A stretch of 64,000 nt of DNA from Acidimicrobiales bacterium (lineage in GTDB: Bacteria > Actinomycetota > Acidimicrobiia > Acidimicrobiales > MedAcidi-G1), in NCBI GenBank assembly GCA_022452145.1, contig JAKURY010000004.1:62001-126000 (forward strand), given 5' to 3'. Each line of letters starts with the position of its first letter. Positions within the stretch are counted from its first letter, which is position 1. The position numbers were made by a program, and so were the translations under genes. The notes below the pieces were generated by a model, which did not search any database, had not been told where the DNA came from, and was given only the letters and a program-made list of their open reading frames with translations. This document shows positions 31,551-41,481 of the stretch, one piece after another.

Positions 31551-32626
31551 TGGCCCTCGCAGAGGTCCCCTTCGAGGAGCCCGGGGAAGCCGCAACCCCC
31601 ACGCTCGCCCCGACCACCCGGCGGGCCAACATCCTGGACCCGGGCTTCGACCTGACGCTCCGACCCATGCGCTACCCGGAGTTCTACGAGATGTACCGGG
31701 ACGCCATCAAGAACACCTGGACGGTCGACGAGATCGACTTCTCGGATGACCTGATCGACCTGGACCGCAAGCTGCTCCCGGCCGAGAAGCACCTCATCAA
31801 CCGCCTGGTCGCCTTCTTCGCCACCGGCGACTCGATCGTGTCCAACAACCTGGTGCTGAACCTGTACAAGCACATCAACGCACCTGAAGCCCGGATGTAC
31901 CTGTCGCGCCAGCTCTACGAGGAGGCGCTGCACGTCCAGTTCTACCTGACGCTCCTCGACAACTACATCCCGGACATGGCCGAAAGGGAAGCCGCCTTCG
32001 CCGCGATCCACAACATCCCGTCGATCGCCCAGAAGGGCGAGTTCTGCTTCAAGTGGATGCGGTCCGTGAACGACCTGGAGGAACTTCACACCGACGAGGA
32101 GCGCAGGACGTTCCTCCTGAACCTGATCTGCTTCGCCACGTGCATCGAGGGTCTGTTCTTCTTCGCCGCCTTCGCCTACGTGTACTTCCTGCGCTCCAAG
32201 GGCCTGCTGAACGGCCTTGCCGCCGGTACCAACTGGGTGTTCCGCGACGAGAGCTGCCACATGAACTTCGCCTTCGAGGTGATCAACACCGTCCGGTCCG
32301 AGCAGCCCGAGCTGTTCGACGAGGAACTCGGCACGCAGATCTACGCCATGCTCGACGAGGCCATCGAGTGCGAGTACCGGTTCGCAGAGGATCTCCTGGG
32401 GCAGGGAGTGCCGGGAATGTCAACCGCCGACACCAGGCAGTACCTGGAGTTCGTGGCCGACCAGCGCCTTTCCCAGTTGGGCCTGGATCGGGTCTACAAC
32501 GTCAGGAACCCGTTCGGGTTCATGGAACTCCAGGACGTCCAGGAGCTGACCAACTTCTTCGAGCGCACGGTCGCGGCCTACCAGACGGGCGTCGAGGGCG
32601 CGGTCGCCTTCGACGAGGACTTCTAG
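31550..32626 (+). CDS. nrdB: Class I ribonucleotide reductase, small subunit
   Basis: Radical-generating diiron (or Mn/Fe) subunit. The 358-residue ferritin-like protein has the metal ligands Asp94, Glu125, His128, Glu200, Glu234 and His237, and the radical tyrosine is conserved at Tyr132 (EALHVQFY, four residues after His128), so a tyrosyl radical is expected rather than a tyrosine-free class Ic type. The ATG at 31550 shares one base with the nrdA stop (TGATG), giving tight coupling; a GTG three codons earlier is less likely. It is convergent with, and only 7 bp from, the PhoX-like gene. Confidence 0.96.
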   Translation: MALAEVPFEEPGEAATPTLAPTTRRANILDPGFDLTLRPMRYPEFYEMYRDAIKNTWTVDEIDFSDDLIDLDRKLLPAEKHLINRLVAFFATGDSIVSNNLVLNLYKHINAPEARMYLSRQLYEEALHVQFYLTLLDNYIPDMAEREAAFAAIHNIPSIAQKGEFCFKWMRSVNDLEELHTDEERRTFLLNLICFATCIEGLFFFAAFAYVYFLRSKGLLNGLAAGTNWVFRDESCHMNFAFEVINTVRSEQPELFDEELGTQIYAMLDEAIECEYRFAEDLLGQGVPGMSTADTRQYLEFVADQRLSQLGLDRVYNVRNPFGFMELQDVQELTNFFERTVAAYQTGVEGAVAFDEDF

Positions 32627-32633
32627 GCCCGGC

Positions 32634-34202
32634 TCAGCCTTCCGGCCCGCCGGACCCCCGGCGGCGCACGGCCACCACGCTGGCGCCCAGCGCCAGCACG
32701 GCCACTGCCCCCAACCCCAGGGTCGCCCCGCCGATCCGCCGGTCGACCCGACCGCCCGCGGCGGTCGCCCGCTCCAGCGTGGTGGTCGGCGGCACGGTCG
32801 TAGGCGGCAAGGTCGGTGGGCTGGTGACCGCCGGCTGCGTAGTCGGCACGGCCGTCGTGTCGGTCCTGCTCGAGGCGACCGTCATTGACGGCGGCGGCCC
32901 GGTCGTGGTCGGACCAGCCGACAGTTCGACCCCCGACTCGAGCCGGAAGGCCCCAGATACCTCGTAGGTCACGCCGACATGTCGGCCCTCGGCGCCGTCG
33001 CCCCAGTCGATGGCCGGGACCACGTCGCGCACCAGGGCATCGCCACGACCCCGCAGCGAGCTCACGTAGAGGCGGGTGCCCGACGGATCGAAGCACGGGC
33101 CGGTCAACGCCGAGAGCCGGTGATCGTCACCGACCATCCGACAGAACGGGACCACGTCACCCTCGGTGCTGATCAGCACCAGCTCCATGTCGCCCCGGTC
33201 CTCGGCGGCGAACACGTCGCCCGACCCGGGAGCGACGGTCAGGTCGCCGATGCCGACCAACGGCTGGCGGTGACCCGAACCGTCCCAGACCACGGAGTGG
33301 TGCTGGTCGGCAAGGTCGATCGCGTGGACCCGGTCGTCCAGGCCGGTGGTGAAGACCGCGACGCCGTCATGCACCCAGACGCCGCCGCCCATGGGAGTGA
33401 CGAAGCCGTCGGCTGCCTGCACCCGGGTGGGGGCCACTGTTCCCGACGGGTCGGGGACGGGAATCCACGAGACACCACCGTCGGGGTCCACGACCATCGC
33501 CTCCAGAGGCCCGTCGGCCAGCGCGGCACCTGAAAGCGACTCGTCGAGCATGGTGAAGCGGTAGAGGCGGCCATCACGGTGGGCCTCGGTCATGTAGCAG
33601 CGGCCGCTGGCCGGGTCTACGGCCACCGAACCGTGGGTCCGTACGCCCAGGGCATTGCGTGGCACCGCCGGACGACCACCCGTCGGGTCGCACTCCCAGA
33701 TCAGACCGTCACCGCCGAAGGCCTCCTGGCAGGAGAGCCACGTTCCCCACGGGGTGGTGGCGCCACGGCTGTTGGAGTGGCTGCCGACCAGGATCGGCCC
33801 GGCATCGACGATCCGTCCGTCCGCGTCGAACCGGATCGACGAGGCGCCACCCACCGATTCGCCCGGAGTCTGGAAGTCGAAGACCTCGTGATTGCAGGAC
33901 AGGATCCAGCCGCCGTCCCGCTTCGGAAACGTCCCCTTCCCGTCGGGGAACAGCGGCCACGTGTAGCCCGTGCCGCCGACCGGCACGCCGCCGACGGCCA
34001 CGATGCGCGAGGTGAACCCCTCGGGCAGCACCAGGCCGTTGTCGTCCGTGGTCCGGCCATCCAGCGGACCGTAGGGTCCCGGACCCGGTACCGCCGCCGA
34101 CGCCAGCCCGACAACCCCCGGGATGGTCGAACCCAGGATGGTCGAGCCGACCGCCGTGCCGCCCATGGCCAGGCCGTTCCGGAGGAAGGCCCGCCGGTGC
34201 AC
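32634..34202 (-). CDS. PhoX/DUF839-family protein, Tat-exported and C-terminally anchored
   Basis: A 522-residue PhoX-like beta-propeller protein; the family contains calcium/iron phosphatases. Residues 1-36 are a twin-arginine signal (HRRAFLRNG, hydrophobic core, ASA), so it should be folded in the cytoplasm and exported. Family segments include SCNHEVFDFQTPGE, WGTWLSCQEAFGG and MTEAHRDGRLYRF. After the propeller comes a Thr/Pro-rich linker (about 425-475) and a C-terminal membrane helix followed by VRRRGSGG, predicting a surface-anchored enzyme. No LPXTG is present. Phosphatase activity is inferred. It begins (GTG, 34202) 3 nt after meaB, so it is the last gene of the mutase operon. Confidence 0.8.
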   Translation of the reverse strand: MHRRAFLRNGLAMGGTAVGSTILGSTIPGVVGLASAAVPGPGPYGPLDGRTTDDNGLVLPEGFTSRIVAVGGVPVGGTGYTWPLFPDGKGTFPKRDGGWILSCNHEVFDFQTPGESVGGASSIRFDADGRIVDAGPILVGSHSNSRGATTPWGTWLSCQEAFGGDGLIWECDPTGGRPAVPRNALGVRTHGSVAVDPASGRCYMTEAHRDGRLYRFTMLDESLSGAALADGPLEAMVVDPDGGVSWIPVPDPSGTVAPTRVQAADGFVTPMGGGVWVHDGVAVFTTGLDDRVHAIDLADQHHSVVWDGSGHRQPLVGIGDLTVAPGSGDVFAAEDRGDMELVLISTEGDVVPFCRMVGDDHRLSALTGPCFDPSGTRLYVSSLRGRGDALVRDVVPAIDWGDGAEGRHVGVTYEVSGAFRLESGVELSAGPTTTGPPPSMTVASSRTDTTAVPTTQPAVTSPPTLPPTTVPPTTTLERATAAGGRVDRRIGGATLGLGAVAVLALGASVVAVRRRGSGGPEG

Positions 34203-34205
34203 CGG

Positions 34206-35177
34206 TCAGCCGCCGAACGCGTCGAGCAGGCGCTCGGCTGCGGCGGCCGGGGTGGTTCGGCCCTCCAGCACGTCGGCTTCGGCCGTCCTGAGGAGCTCCA
34301 GCACGGCGGGATCACGGCGCAGGGAATCCAGCAGGCGATCCTCGACCATTGACCACATCCAGGCCAGCTGCTGGGCGCGGCGCCGGTCCTCCCACTCCCC
34401 GCTGGCCGTCATTGCGGACCGGTGGCTGAGGATGCGACCCCACAGGTCGTCGAGGCCATCGCCTGTCAGGCCGGAACACGTCACCACCGGCGGAGTCCAC
34501 GTGGGGCTTGCCGGATGGGTGAGGCGCAGGGCGGCCGAGTAGTCACGGACCGCCGTCCGGGCCGCCGGAAGGTTCTCGCCGTCGGCCTTGTTGACGGCGA
34601 TCATGTCGGCCAGTTCCAGGACGCCCTTCTTGATGCCCTGCAGCTCGTCGCCGGCACCGGGCAGCATCAGGACGAGAAAGAAGTCGACCATGGCGGCCAC
34701 CACGGTCTCGGACTGGCCGATCCCCATAGTCTCCACCAGCACCACGTCGTGTCCTGCGGCCTCAAGGACCACCATCGTCTCCCGGGTGGTGCGGGTGACG
34801 CCGCCGAGCGTCCCTGCGCTGGGCGAGGGCCGCACGAAGGCCGACGGGTCATTGGACAGGCGGGGCATGCGGGTCTTGTCCCCGAGGATGCTCCCTCCGG
34901 TCACCGTGCTGGTCGGGTCCACCGCCAGGACCGCCACCCGGTGGCCGACGGCCGTCAGCGACGAGCCGAGGGCCTCGATGAACGTGCTCTTGCCCACGCC
35001 GGGCACGCCGGTGACGCCAACGCGCTGGGCGTCCACGGCGTGGGGCGCCAGAGCGTCGAGCAGGTCGCGGGCCTCGACCCGGTGGTCGTACCGGTTGGAC
35101 TCGACGAGCGTCACCGCCCGGCCCACCGCGGCGCGGTCACCGCCCAGGACCCCGTCGACCAGCTCGTGTACGGCCAT
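34206..35177 (-). CDS. meaB: Methylmalonyl-CoA mutase GTPase chaperone
   Basis: G-protein chaperone that loads and protects the adenosylcobalamin cofactor of methylmalonyl-CoA mutase (MeaB/ArgK family). The 323-residue product has Walker A GVPGVGKS (57-64), the switch region DPTSTVTGGSILGDKTRM, VETMGIGQSE and the guanine-specificity motif NKAD. ATG at 35177 was chosen; the upstream extension of the frame is the antisense-like read-through of mutB and is not real. It begins 14 nt after the mutB stop with only a weak ribosome-binding site, consistent with coupling to mutB. Confidence 0.95.
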   Translation of the reverse strand: MAVHELVDGVLGGDRAAVGRAVTLVESNRYDHRVEARDLLDALAPHAVDAQRVGVTGVPGVGKSTFIEALGSSLTAVGHRVAVLAVDPTSTVTGGSILGDKTRMPRLSNDPSAFVRPSPSAGTLGGVTRTTRETMVVLEAAGHDVVLVETMGIGQSETVVAAMVDFFLVLMLPGAGDELQGIKKGVLELADMIAVNKADGENLPAARTAVRDYSAALRLTHPASPTWTPPVVTCSGLTGDGLDDLWGRILSHRSAMTASGEWEDRRRAQQLAWMWSMVEDRLLDSLRRDPAVLELLRTAEADVLEGRTTPAAAAERLLDAFGG

Positions 35178-35191
35178 GCCGGAGGTACCGA

Positions 35192-37360
35192 TCAGGACAG
35201 CCGGTCGAGAAGCTCGACGGCCGCTTCGGAGACGACGGTCCCCGGAGTGAACACGACCAGGGCCCCGGCCTCCAGCAGGGTGGCGTGGTCCCCGTGCGGA
35301 ATCACGCCACCGACCACGATGGCGATGTCGGGACGTCCCTGGGCGGCCAACTCGTCGCGGAGTTCCGGGACCAGGGTCAGGTGGCCGGCTGCCAGCGAGC
35401 TCACGCCGACAACGTGGACGTCGTTCTCGACGGCCTGGCGGGCCACCTCGCCCGGGGTGGAGAACAAGGGGCCGATGTCCACGTCGAATCCCAGGTCGGC
35501 GAACGCCGTTGCTATGACCTTCTGTCCGCGGTCGTGGCCGTCCTGGCCCATCTTGGCCACCAGGATTCGCGGTCGTCGTCCGTTGGCCGCCTCGAAGTCG
35601 ACCACCCGGGCACGCGCCGCCCCAACCACCGCGCCGTCGCCAATCTCGCTGCTGAACACCCCGGAGATCGTACGGACCTCGGCCACGTGACGCCCGAACA
35701 CCTTCTCCATGGCGTCGCTGATCTCCCCGACCGTGGCCCTGGCCCGGGCGGCATCGATCGCCAGCGCCAGCAGGTTGCCATCGCCGGACGCGGCACACCG
35801 GGTGAGCGCGGCCAGGGACGCTTCGCAGGCGCCGCCGTCCCGTTCGGAGCGCAGTCGCTCCAGCCGGGCCACCTGGTCGGCCCGCACCTGTGCGTTGTCC
35901 ACACGCAGCACCTCGACCACGTCCTCGCTGTCGAGGCGGTACCGGTTGACGCCGATGACCGACTGCCGACCGGCATCGATACGGGCCTGGGTCCTGGCTG
36001 CCGCCTCCTCGATCCGTAGCTTGGGGATCCCGGCCTCGATGGCCCTCGCCATGCCGCCCATCTCCTCCACCTCGGCCAGGTGCGCCATGGCCCGCGTCGC
36101 CAGGTCGTGGGTGAGTCGTTCGACGTGGTAGCTGCCGCCCCAGGGGTCGACCACCCGGCAGGTACCGCTCTCCTGCTGCAGGAACAACTGGGTGTTCCGG
36201 GCGATCCGGGCCGACGAGTCGGTGGGCAGGGCGAGGGCCTCGTCGAGGGCGTTGGTGTGGAGCGACTGGGTGTGGCCCTGCGTGGCGGCCATGGCCTCCA
36301 CACAGGTTCGCACCACGTTGTTGTACACGTCCTGAGCCGTCAGGCTCCAGCCCGACGTCTGGGAGTGGGTACGTAGCGAGGAGGACTTCGGATCCGCCGG
36401 CGAGAACTGCCTCATGAGGTCGGCCCACAGCAGGCGGGCGGCCCGCAACTTGGCCACCTCCATGAAGAAGTCCATGCCAATGGCCCAGAAGAAGCTGAGT
36501 CGCGGGGCGAACGAGTCGACGTCCAACCCGGCCTCCACGCCGGCCCGGACGTACTCGACCCCGTCGGCCAACGTGTAGGCCAGCTCCAGGTCGGCCGTCG
36601 CCCCGGCCTCCTGCATGTGGTAGCCGGAGATCGAGATGGAGTTGAAACGGGGCATCTCGGCGCTCGTGAAGGCGAAGATGTCCGAGATGATCCGCATGGA
36701 CGGGGCCGGCGGATAAATGTAGGTGTTCCGGACCATGAACTCCTTGAGGATGTCGTTCTGGATGGTCCCCGAGAGTTGCGCCGGAGCGACCCCCTGCTCC
36801 TCGGCCGCCACGACGTAAAGGGCCAGGATGGGCAGGACGGCGCCGTTCATGGTCATCGAGACGCTCATGCGGTCCAGCGGGATGCCGTCGAACAGCATCC
36901 GCATGTCCAGGATCGAGTCGATCGCGACGCCGGCCATGCCGACGTCGCCGGAGACCCGCGGATGGTCGCTGTCGTAGCCCCGGTGGGTGGCCAGGTCGAA
37001 GGCCACCGACAGGCCCTCCTGGCCGGCGGCCAGGTTGCGCCTGTAGAAGGCGTTGCTCTCCTCGGCAGTGGAGTACCCGGCGTACTGGCGCACGGTCCAA
37101 GGCTGGCTTGCGTACATCGTGGGGTACGGGCCCCGCAGGTACGGCGCGGCGCCTGGCCAGGTGTCCAGGAAGTCGAGGCCCTCGAGGTCGGCCGCGCTCG
37201 TTAGCGGTGGAACGGCCAGCCCTTCGGGGGCCTCGTTGACCAGTTCATCCGGCGTACAGCCGATCTCGTGGGCCACCCGGTCGGCCCACGCCGCCCGGTC
37301 GTCGGACGGACCGGGCGGCGGGCCCAGGTCGACGGTGGTGAAGTCGGGGATCCCGGTCAT
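35192..37360 (-). CDS. mutB: Methylmalonyl-CoA mutase, large (catalytic) subunit
   Basis: Adenosylcobalamin-dependent isomerisation of (R)-methylmalonyl-CoA to succinyl-CoA, in the cytoplasm, linking propionyl-CoA (from odd-chain, branched or sterol acids) to the TCA cycle. The 722-residue protein has the substrate-barrel segment ([32 protein letters not shown]) and the C-terminal cobalamin domain with the base-off motif DGHDRG (near residues 603-608), whose His ligates cobalt. It overlaps mutA by 4 nt (ATGA) and is followed by its chaperone meaB. Confidence 0.97.
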   Translation of the reverse strand: MTGIPDFTTVDLGPPPGPSDDRAAWADRVAHEIGCTPDELVNEAPEGLAVPPLTSAADLEGLDFLDTWPGAAPYLRGPYPTMYASQPWTVRQYAGYSTAEESNAFYRRNLAAGQEGLSVAFDLATHRGYDSDHPRVSGDVGMAGVAIDSILDMRMLFDGIPLDRMSVSMTMNGAVLPILALYVVAAEEQGVAPAQLSGTIQNDILKEFMVRNTYIYPPAPSMRIISDIFAFTSAEMPRFNSISISGYHMQEAGATADLELAYTLADGVEYVRAGVEAGLDVDSFAPRLSFFWAIGMDFFMEVAKLRAARLLWADLMRQFSPADPKSSSLRTHSQTSGWSLTAQDVYNNVVRTCVEAMAATQGHTQSLHTNALDEALALPTDSSARIARNTQLFLQQESGTCRVVDPWGGSYHVERLTHDLATRAMAHLAEVEEMGGMARAIEAGIPKLRIEEAAARTQARIDAGRQSVIGVNRYRLDSEDVVEVLRVDNAQVRADQVARLERLRSERDGGACEASLAALTRCAASGDGNLLALAIDAARARATVGEISDAMEKVFGRHVAEVRTISGVFSSEIGDGAVVGAARARVVDFEAANGRRPRILVAKMGQDGHDRGQKVIATAFADLGFDVDIGPLFSTPGEVARQAVENDVHVVGVSSLAAGHLTLVPELRDELAAQGRPDIAIVVGGVIPHGDHATLLEAGALVVFTPGTVVSEAAVELLDRLS

Positions 37361-39180
37361 CGGACAACCCCTAGGACGTCCAGGGCCCGGGACAGCACCT
37401 CGATCACGTCGCTGTCCACGTGGATGAACTCATCGATGCCGGACGAGCGCAGGTGTTCCTCGTCGTCGCCGGGTTGCCCGGCGAGGTAAACCCGCCGCAC
37501 GCCGGCCGCCTTCAGGTCGCCGGCGACGGTAGACGCCTCGCTGGAGTACCGCTCGTCGGAGCCGCACAGCACGGCGATCCCGGCGCCCATGGAGCCCCTG
37601 AGAGCGTGGGCCTCCGCGGCCCGGATGCCGGCCACCTCAAAGAGGTTCTTGGCGAACGTGGCCCGGGCCGTGTGCTCGGCAACCGGTCCGAGGGTGACGA
37701 GCAGGACGGTAGGCCCGGGGTCAGTGGCAGCCGTCGCATCGCGCAGCACCTCGAACGGTTCGGCCCGGCGCCGTAGTGGCAGTGGACCGGCGGCCGGCGT
37801 GGGGCCCGGCGGCCGCTCCAGCAGGACCTCGTCGATGTCCGGGAATTCGGAGACCCCGGTGACCGGTTCGCGCCGGGTGGCCAGGCGACCGGCCCGCTCG
37901 GCCCAGCAGGCCTCGGCATCGGCTGCCACCCGGCCCGACGTGAGGGCGGCGGCCATCCCGCCATCGGCCTCGAGGTCCCGGAACCGCTCCCAGGCCTCGG
38001 CGGCCAGTCGTTCCGTGAGGTCCTCGACGTACCAGGAGCCTCCGGCCGGGTCGATCGCCCGCGCCAGGCCGCTCTCCTCGAGTAGGACGAGCTGCAGGTT
38101 GCGGGCCGTACGTCGGCCGAACTCGTCGGGCCTGCCCAGGGCGCTGTCGAACGGACGGACCGTCACCGAGTCGGCGCCACCGGTCCCGGCGGCGAACGCA
38201 GCGACCGTCGAACGGAGCATGTTCACCCACGGATCCCAGCGACTCAGCATGGCCGCCGACGTCATGGCGTGTTGGCGTGGCGCTCGATCCTCCATGTCGG
38301 CCCCCGAGGCCTCGGCCACCCGGGCCCAGAGCCGACGGGCGGCCCGGAACCGGGCCATGGTCAGGAACTGGTCGGCATCGGCCGTGAGCGTGAAGGTCAA
38401 CGAGCGCAGTGCCTCGGCGAGCACCACGCCATGGCCGGTCAACGCCCTGAGGTAGGCGACGCCGGTAGCGAGGCCGGCGGCCAGTTCCCGGGCGTCGCTG
38501 GTCCCCGCATCGGTGTACGGGGTCGTGTCGATGGTCAGGGCACGTACTCCTGGGAGCCCCAGCGCACGATCCACGACCGTCAGGGAGGCGGCATCCAGAA
38601 AGGTGGGTCCGCCGTGTCGCGCTGCCACGCCCAGGGGGTCGAGGCCCAGGTCGCCCCGACGTTCGCCGACCGGCACCGCCCGCTCCTCCCACAGGTCGAG
38701 CAGCCACCCGGCGGCATCGACCGAGCGGGGGCCAGGCACCAGTGCCACCGTCGTCATCTCGAGGAACACGCCGTCCAGCACGCCACCCAGGTCGTCGACC
38801 GATCCGATGCCGATGGCCACGGGATCCAACAGCAGCGAGGTCGACCCGCGCTCCAACTCGTCCAGGATCACCTGGTTGGTGGCGGCGACCCCCTCCTCGA
38901 CCACCAGCGCCCGGACGTCCCAACCGTCGACCACGTGGCCGGACGATCGACGCCCCCGGGTGAACGGTCCGGCGCCGGGCAGGCCTGCGGGATCACCCGC
39001 GGTGGACGCCCGATCGGGTCCGTAGACGACCGGGATGCGGATCCCGTCGGCCGTCGTGGTGGCCAGCGAGTCCACGGACCGCCCCCTGAGGCCGGCTTCG
39101 GCCAGGAGCAGCCACCCGTCGCGGTCGATCGCTTCGAAGGCGTCTGCCGACACCACGGGATCGACGCGCTCGCTGGTCAT
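37357..39180 (-). CDS. mutA: Methylmalonyl-CoA mutase, small subunit
   Basis: Structural partner of MutB in the heterodimeric mutase. The 607-residue protein is homologous to MutB but its C-terminal Rossmann-like domain ([13 protein letters not shown] to the end) lacks the DxHxxG cobalamin motif, as expected of the non-catalytic subunit. ATG at 39180 stands 6 nt after TACCAT, pointing to a leaderless mRNA for the whole mutA-mutB-meaB-phoX-like operon. No cobalamin-riboswitch B12 box was seen upstream. Confidence 0.95.
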   Translation of the reverse strand: MTSERVDPVVSADAFEAIDRDGWLLLAEAGLRGRSVDSLATTTADGIRIPVVYGPDRASTAGDPAGLPGAGPFTRGRRSSGHVVDGWDVRALVVEEGVAATNQVILDELERGSTSLLLDPVAIGIGSVDDLGGVLDGVFLEMTTVALVPGPRSVDAAGWLLDLWEERAVPVGERRGDLGLDPLGVAARHGGPTFLDAASLTVVDRALGLPGVRALTIDTTPYTDAGTSDARELAAGLATGVAYLRALTGHGVVLAEALRSLTFTLTADADQFLTMARFRAARRLWARVAEASGADMEDRAPRQHAMTSAAMLSRWDPWVNMLRSTVAAFAAGTGGADSVTVRPFDSALGRPDEFGRRTARNLQLVLLEESGLARAIDPAGGSWYVEDLTERLAAEAWERFRDLEADGGMAAALTSGRVAADAEACWAERAGRLATRREPVTGVSEFPDIDEVLLERPPGPTPAAGPLPLRRRAEPFEVLRDATAATDPGPTVLLVTLGPVAEHTARATFAKNLFEVAGIRAAEAHALRGSMGAGIAVLCGSDERYSSEASTVAGDLKAAGVRRVYLAGQPGDDEEHLRSSGIDEFIHVDSDVIEVLSRALDVLGVVR

Positions 39181-39186
39181 GGATCG

Positions 39187-39192
39187 ATGGTA
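39187..39192 (-). promoter_or_regulatory. -10 element of the mutAB-meaB operon
   Basis: TACCAT on the minus strand with a 6-nt gap to the mutA ATG; no Shine-Dalgarno is present, so a leaderless start is inferred. Confidence 0.55.
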
Positions 39193-39489
39193 GGTGACCG
39201 CCCCTCAGGGCCCTGAAGCCATGTGACGGGTGACCTCGGGATCGGATCCACCGGTGCCGGTCCACGGGAGCCCGTCCGACAAGCCTCCGGAGGCACGGAG
39301 ATTCGGCGTCGAAAGAGATTCCAGGAGATCAGATGACCGCCCAGCAGACCGATATCAGGCACCCGCGCCGGTGGTTCATCCTGGTTTCCGAAGGACTGAC
39401 CCGGAGGCGCGTCCGGCTGGACTCACCGGCTGGGACAGGACGGCCCGTCCGGCTGCGGTCTAGGGGCCCCGGAATGCGAGGATCGCCAT
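39193..39489. other. Intergenic region between mutA and an LLM gene
   Basis: About 300 bp with no convincing gene. It holds two perfect 12-bp palindromes, TCAGGGCCCTGA (39205-39216) and GCCTCCGGAGGC (39283-39294). An AGGAG-N5-ATG (ATG at 39333) opens a frame that runs without stop far into the next gene and is therefore doubtful. The LLM gene's own ribosome-binding site (GAGGATC) lies at the right end. Confidence 0.5.
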
Positions 39490-40527
39490 ATGCGCATATC
39501 CACCTCCCTCAACTACGCCACCGACCCCCAGACCGCCGCCACCCAGGCACGGGAGCTGGAGGCGGCCGGCGTCGACCGCATCTGGATCCCCGAGGCCTAC
39601 GGCTTCGATGCCGTGAGCCTGCTGGGCTACCTGGCCGCCAGCACGTCCACCGTCGAGTTGGCCAGCGGCATCCTCAACACCTTTTCCCGTACGCCGGCAC
39701 TTCTGGCCCAGACCGCGGCCGGCTTGGATGCCCTGTCCGGCGGTCGGTTCGTGCTGGGCCTCGGGGCCTCGGGGCCCCAGGTCATAGAGGGCTTCCACGG
39801 CGTGCCGTACGCCAGGCCGGTGACGCGCATGAAGGAGATCATCCAGATCTGTCGGGCCGCCTGGCGCCGTGAACGCCTGGTGCACGACGGCGACGTGTTC
39901 ACCCTGCCCCTGCCGTCCGACCAGGGCACCGGGCTGGGAAAGCCGCTGAAGATCATCAACCACCTGAAGCGGTCCGACATCCCGATCTACATCGCCGCCC
40001 TGGGGCCGAGGAGCGTCGAGGAGACCGCCGCCACCTGCGAGGGCTGGCTTCCGTTCCTCGTCTACCCGGAACGGATGGACCAGGTGTGGGGCGACGCCGT
40101 CAGGGCCGGCCTGGCCCGACGGGACGACACCCTCGGCGAGCTCGACGTGGTGGCCGGCGGCCTCGTGGCCATCGGCGATGATGCAGCCCAGTACCGCGAG
40201 CTCGCCAGGCCGATGGCCGCCCTCTACATAGGCGGCATGGGCGCCCGAGGGAAGAACTTCTACAACGACGTCTGCCGGGACTACGGCTTCGCCGACGAGG
40301 CGACCGCCGTTCAGGACGCCTACCTGGATGGCCGCAAGGACGAGGCCGCCGGGCTGCTACCCGACGAGCTCATCACGAACACGACCCTGTGTGGTGACGA
40401 GGCCTACGTGGTCGACCGGCTGGCCGCCTATTCCGACGCCGGCGTGACCTCACTGAACGTGACCCCGGTGGGCGGCGAGCCCGCCACGGTGCTGGGTCGA
40501 CTGCGGGAGCTGGCCGAGCACGCCTGA
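39490..40527 (+). CDS. LLM-class F420-dependent oxidoreductase
   Basis: A 345-residue luciferase-like TIM-barrel protein. N-terminus MRISTSLNYATDPQTAATQA leads into ELEAAGVDRIWIPEAYGFDAVSL, then LDALSGGRFVLGLGASGPQVIEG and DIPIYIAALGPRSVEETAATCEGWLPFL, all typical of mycobacterial-type F420 enzymes. The substrate is unknown. GAGGATC lies 7-8 nt before the ATG. It is convergent with the SDR gene, 15 bp away. Confidence 0.87.
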   Translation: MRISTSLNYATDPQTAATQARELEAAGVDRIWIPEAYGFDAVSLLGYLAASTSTVELASGILNTFSRTPALLAQTAAGLDALSGGRFVLGLGASGPQVIEGFHGVPYARPVTRMKEIIQICRAAWRRERLVHDGDVFTLPLPSDQGTGLGKPLKIINHLKRSDIPIYIAALGPRSVEETAATCEGWLPFLVYPERMDQVWGDAVRAGLARRDDTLGELDVVAGGLVAIGDDAAQYRELARPMAALYIGGMGARGKNFYNDVCRDYGFADEATAVQDAYLDGRKDEAAGLLPDELITNTTLCGDEAYVVDRLAAYSDAGVTSLNVTPVGGEPATVLGRLRELAEHA

Positions 40528-40542
40528 CCCGTCCGGGGTTGC

Positions 40543-41361
40543 TCAGGGTCCGTCGGGCCGTGTGTCGGTCGGGTCCAGGCGCACGCCGGCCAGGAGCCCC
40601 TCGGTCATCCGCTGCGGCGCCTCGCCGAGCATGAAGTTGACCGATAGGCGGCGGGGCGTCCGTACGTGGCGGGTCCGCCGTGCCGTGGCCCGGACCACCC
40701 GTCGGGCGAGGCGGTCCGGGTCGACCATGGGTATGAGCCGCAGCAGGTTGAACCTGTCGACCACCCGCCCTGTGCTGGCCGACGAGTTCTCGACGGCGTC
40801 CCACATGCGGGTGTCCACCGGGCCGGGGGCCACGAGCGTCGTCCGGATCGGTGAACCCTTGAGTTCCATGCGCAGGGAGGCCACGAAGTTGTTGATGCCC
40901 GCCTTGGTGGCGCAGTAGGTGGCCATCGACGGAAAGCCCGACGTGCCGGCGATCGACGACAGGTAGACGATGTGGCCGCTGCCCCGTTCCAGCATCCCGG
41001 GCAGCACGTAGCGGGTCAGGACCATGGGCGCCTCGAGGTTCACCCGAGTGGCCGCACGTACGTCGGCCGGACTTATGACCGCCGCCATGTCGGTGGTCTC
41101 GACGCCGGCGTTGTTGACCAGCACGTCGATCGGCCCGAGGTCGGCCTCCACTCCCGGTACCAGGCCCTCCACGGCCGCCGGGTCGGATAGGTCGACCACC
41201 ACAGCGTGGCCTCCCACCTCGTCGGCCACCGCCTGCAGGTCGACCACCGACCGGGCGGCGACGACGACCTCGGCGCCCTCGGCCGCATACGCCCGCGCCA
41301 GCGCCGCCCCGATCCCCCGCGATCCACCCGTCACCAGTATCCGCGCACCTTTGAACTCCAT
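40543..41361 (-). CDS. Short-chain dehydrogenase/reductase
   Basis: A 272-residue classical SDR: cofactor motif TGGSRGIG (11-18), NNAG, catalytic Ser in YLSSIAG and YCATK (Tyr-x3-Lys). The Rossmann N-terminus VVVAARS suggests NADP use, but this is uncertain. The C-terminal ~60 residues are basic and resemble the membrane-associated tail of DltE/SDR7-like oxidoreductases. ATG at 41361 was chosen because TACGGT is 6 nt before it and the 128 extra N-terminal residues of the longer frame are not SDR-like. Confidence 0.88.
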   Translation of the reverse strand: MEFKGARILVTGGSRGIGAALARAYAAEGAEVVVAARSVVDLQAVADEVGGHAVVVDLSDPAAVEGLVPGVEADLGPIDVLVNNAGVETTDMAAVISPADVRAATRVNLEAPMVLTRYVLPGMLERGSGHIVYLSSIAGTSGFPSMATYCATKAGINNFVASLRMELKGSPIRTTLVAPGPVDTRMWDAVENSSASTGRVVDRFNLLRLIPMVDPDRLARRVVRATARRTRHVRTPRRLSVNFMLGEAPQRMTEGLLAGVRLDPTDTRPDGP

Positions 41362-41367
41362 GGGACG

Positions 41368-41373
41368 ACCGTA
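41368..41373 (-). promoter_or_regulatory. -10 element of the SDR gene
   Basis: TACGGT on the minus strand, 6 nt before the ATG at 41361; leaderless start inferred. Confidence 0.55.
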
Positions 41374-41481
41374 GCCCGGTAGCGACAGGCTTCCAGATGG
41401 GCTCCGGCTTCCTGACGGCGCACCGGCCACGGGTACGGTCGGTCCGCATCTCCGACGGAGACCCCGAACCCAGGAGCAGCA

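Noticed and set aside
34206-37100. 964-codon frame including meaB
   Set aside because: The upstream two thirds run in a wrong frame through mutB; only the meaB part from 35177 is supported by motifs and overlap with the mutB stop.
39181-39489. Cobalamin riboswitch upstream of mutA
   Set aside because: No B12-box (GCCACTG) or matching fold; the short leader is instead consistent with a leaderless start.
39333-39872. Open frame with a good Shine-Dalgarno before the LLM gene
   Set aside because: It overlaps the certain LLM gene by ~380 nt in another frame, and its later part is Arg/Pro-rich shadow sequence. Kept only as an intergenic observation.
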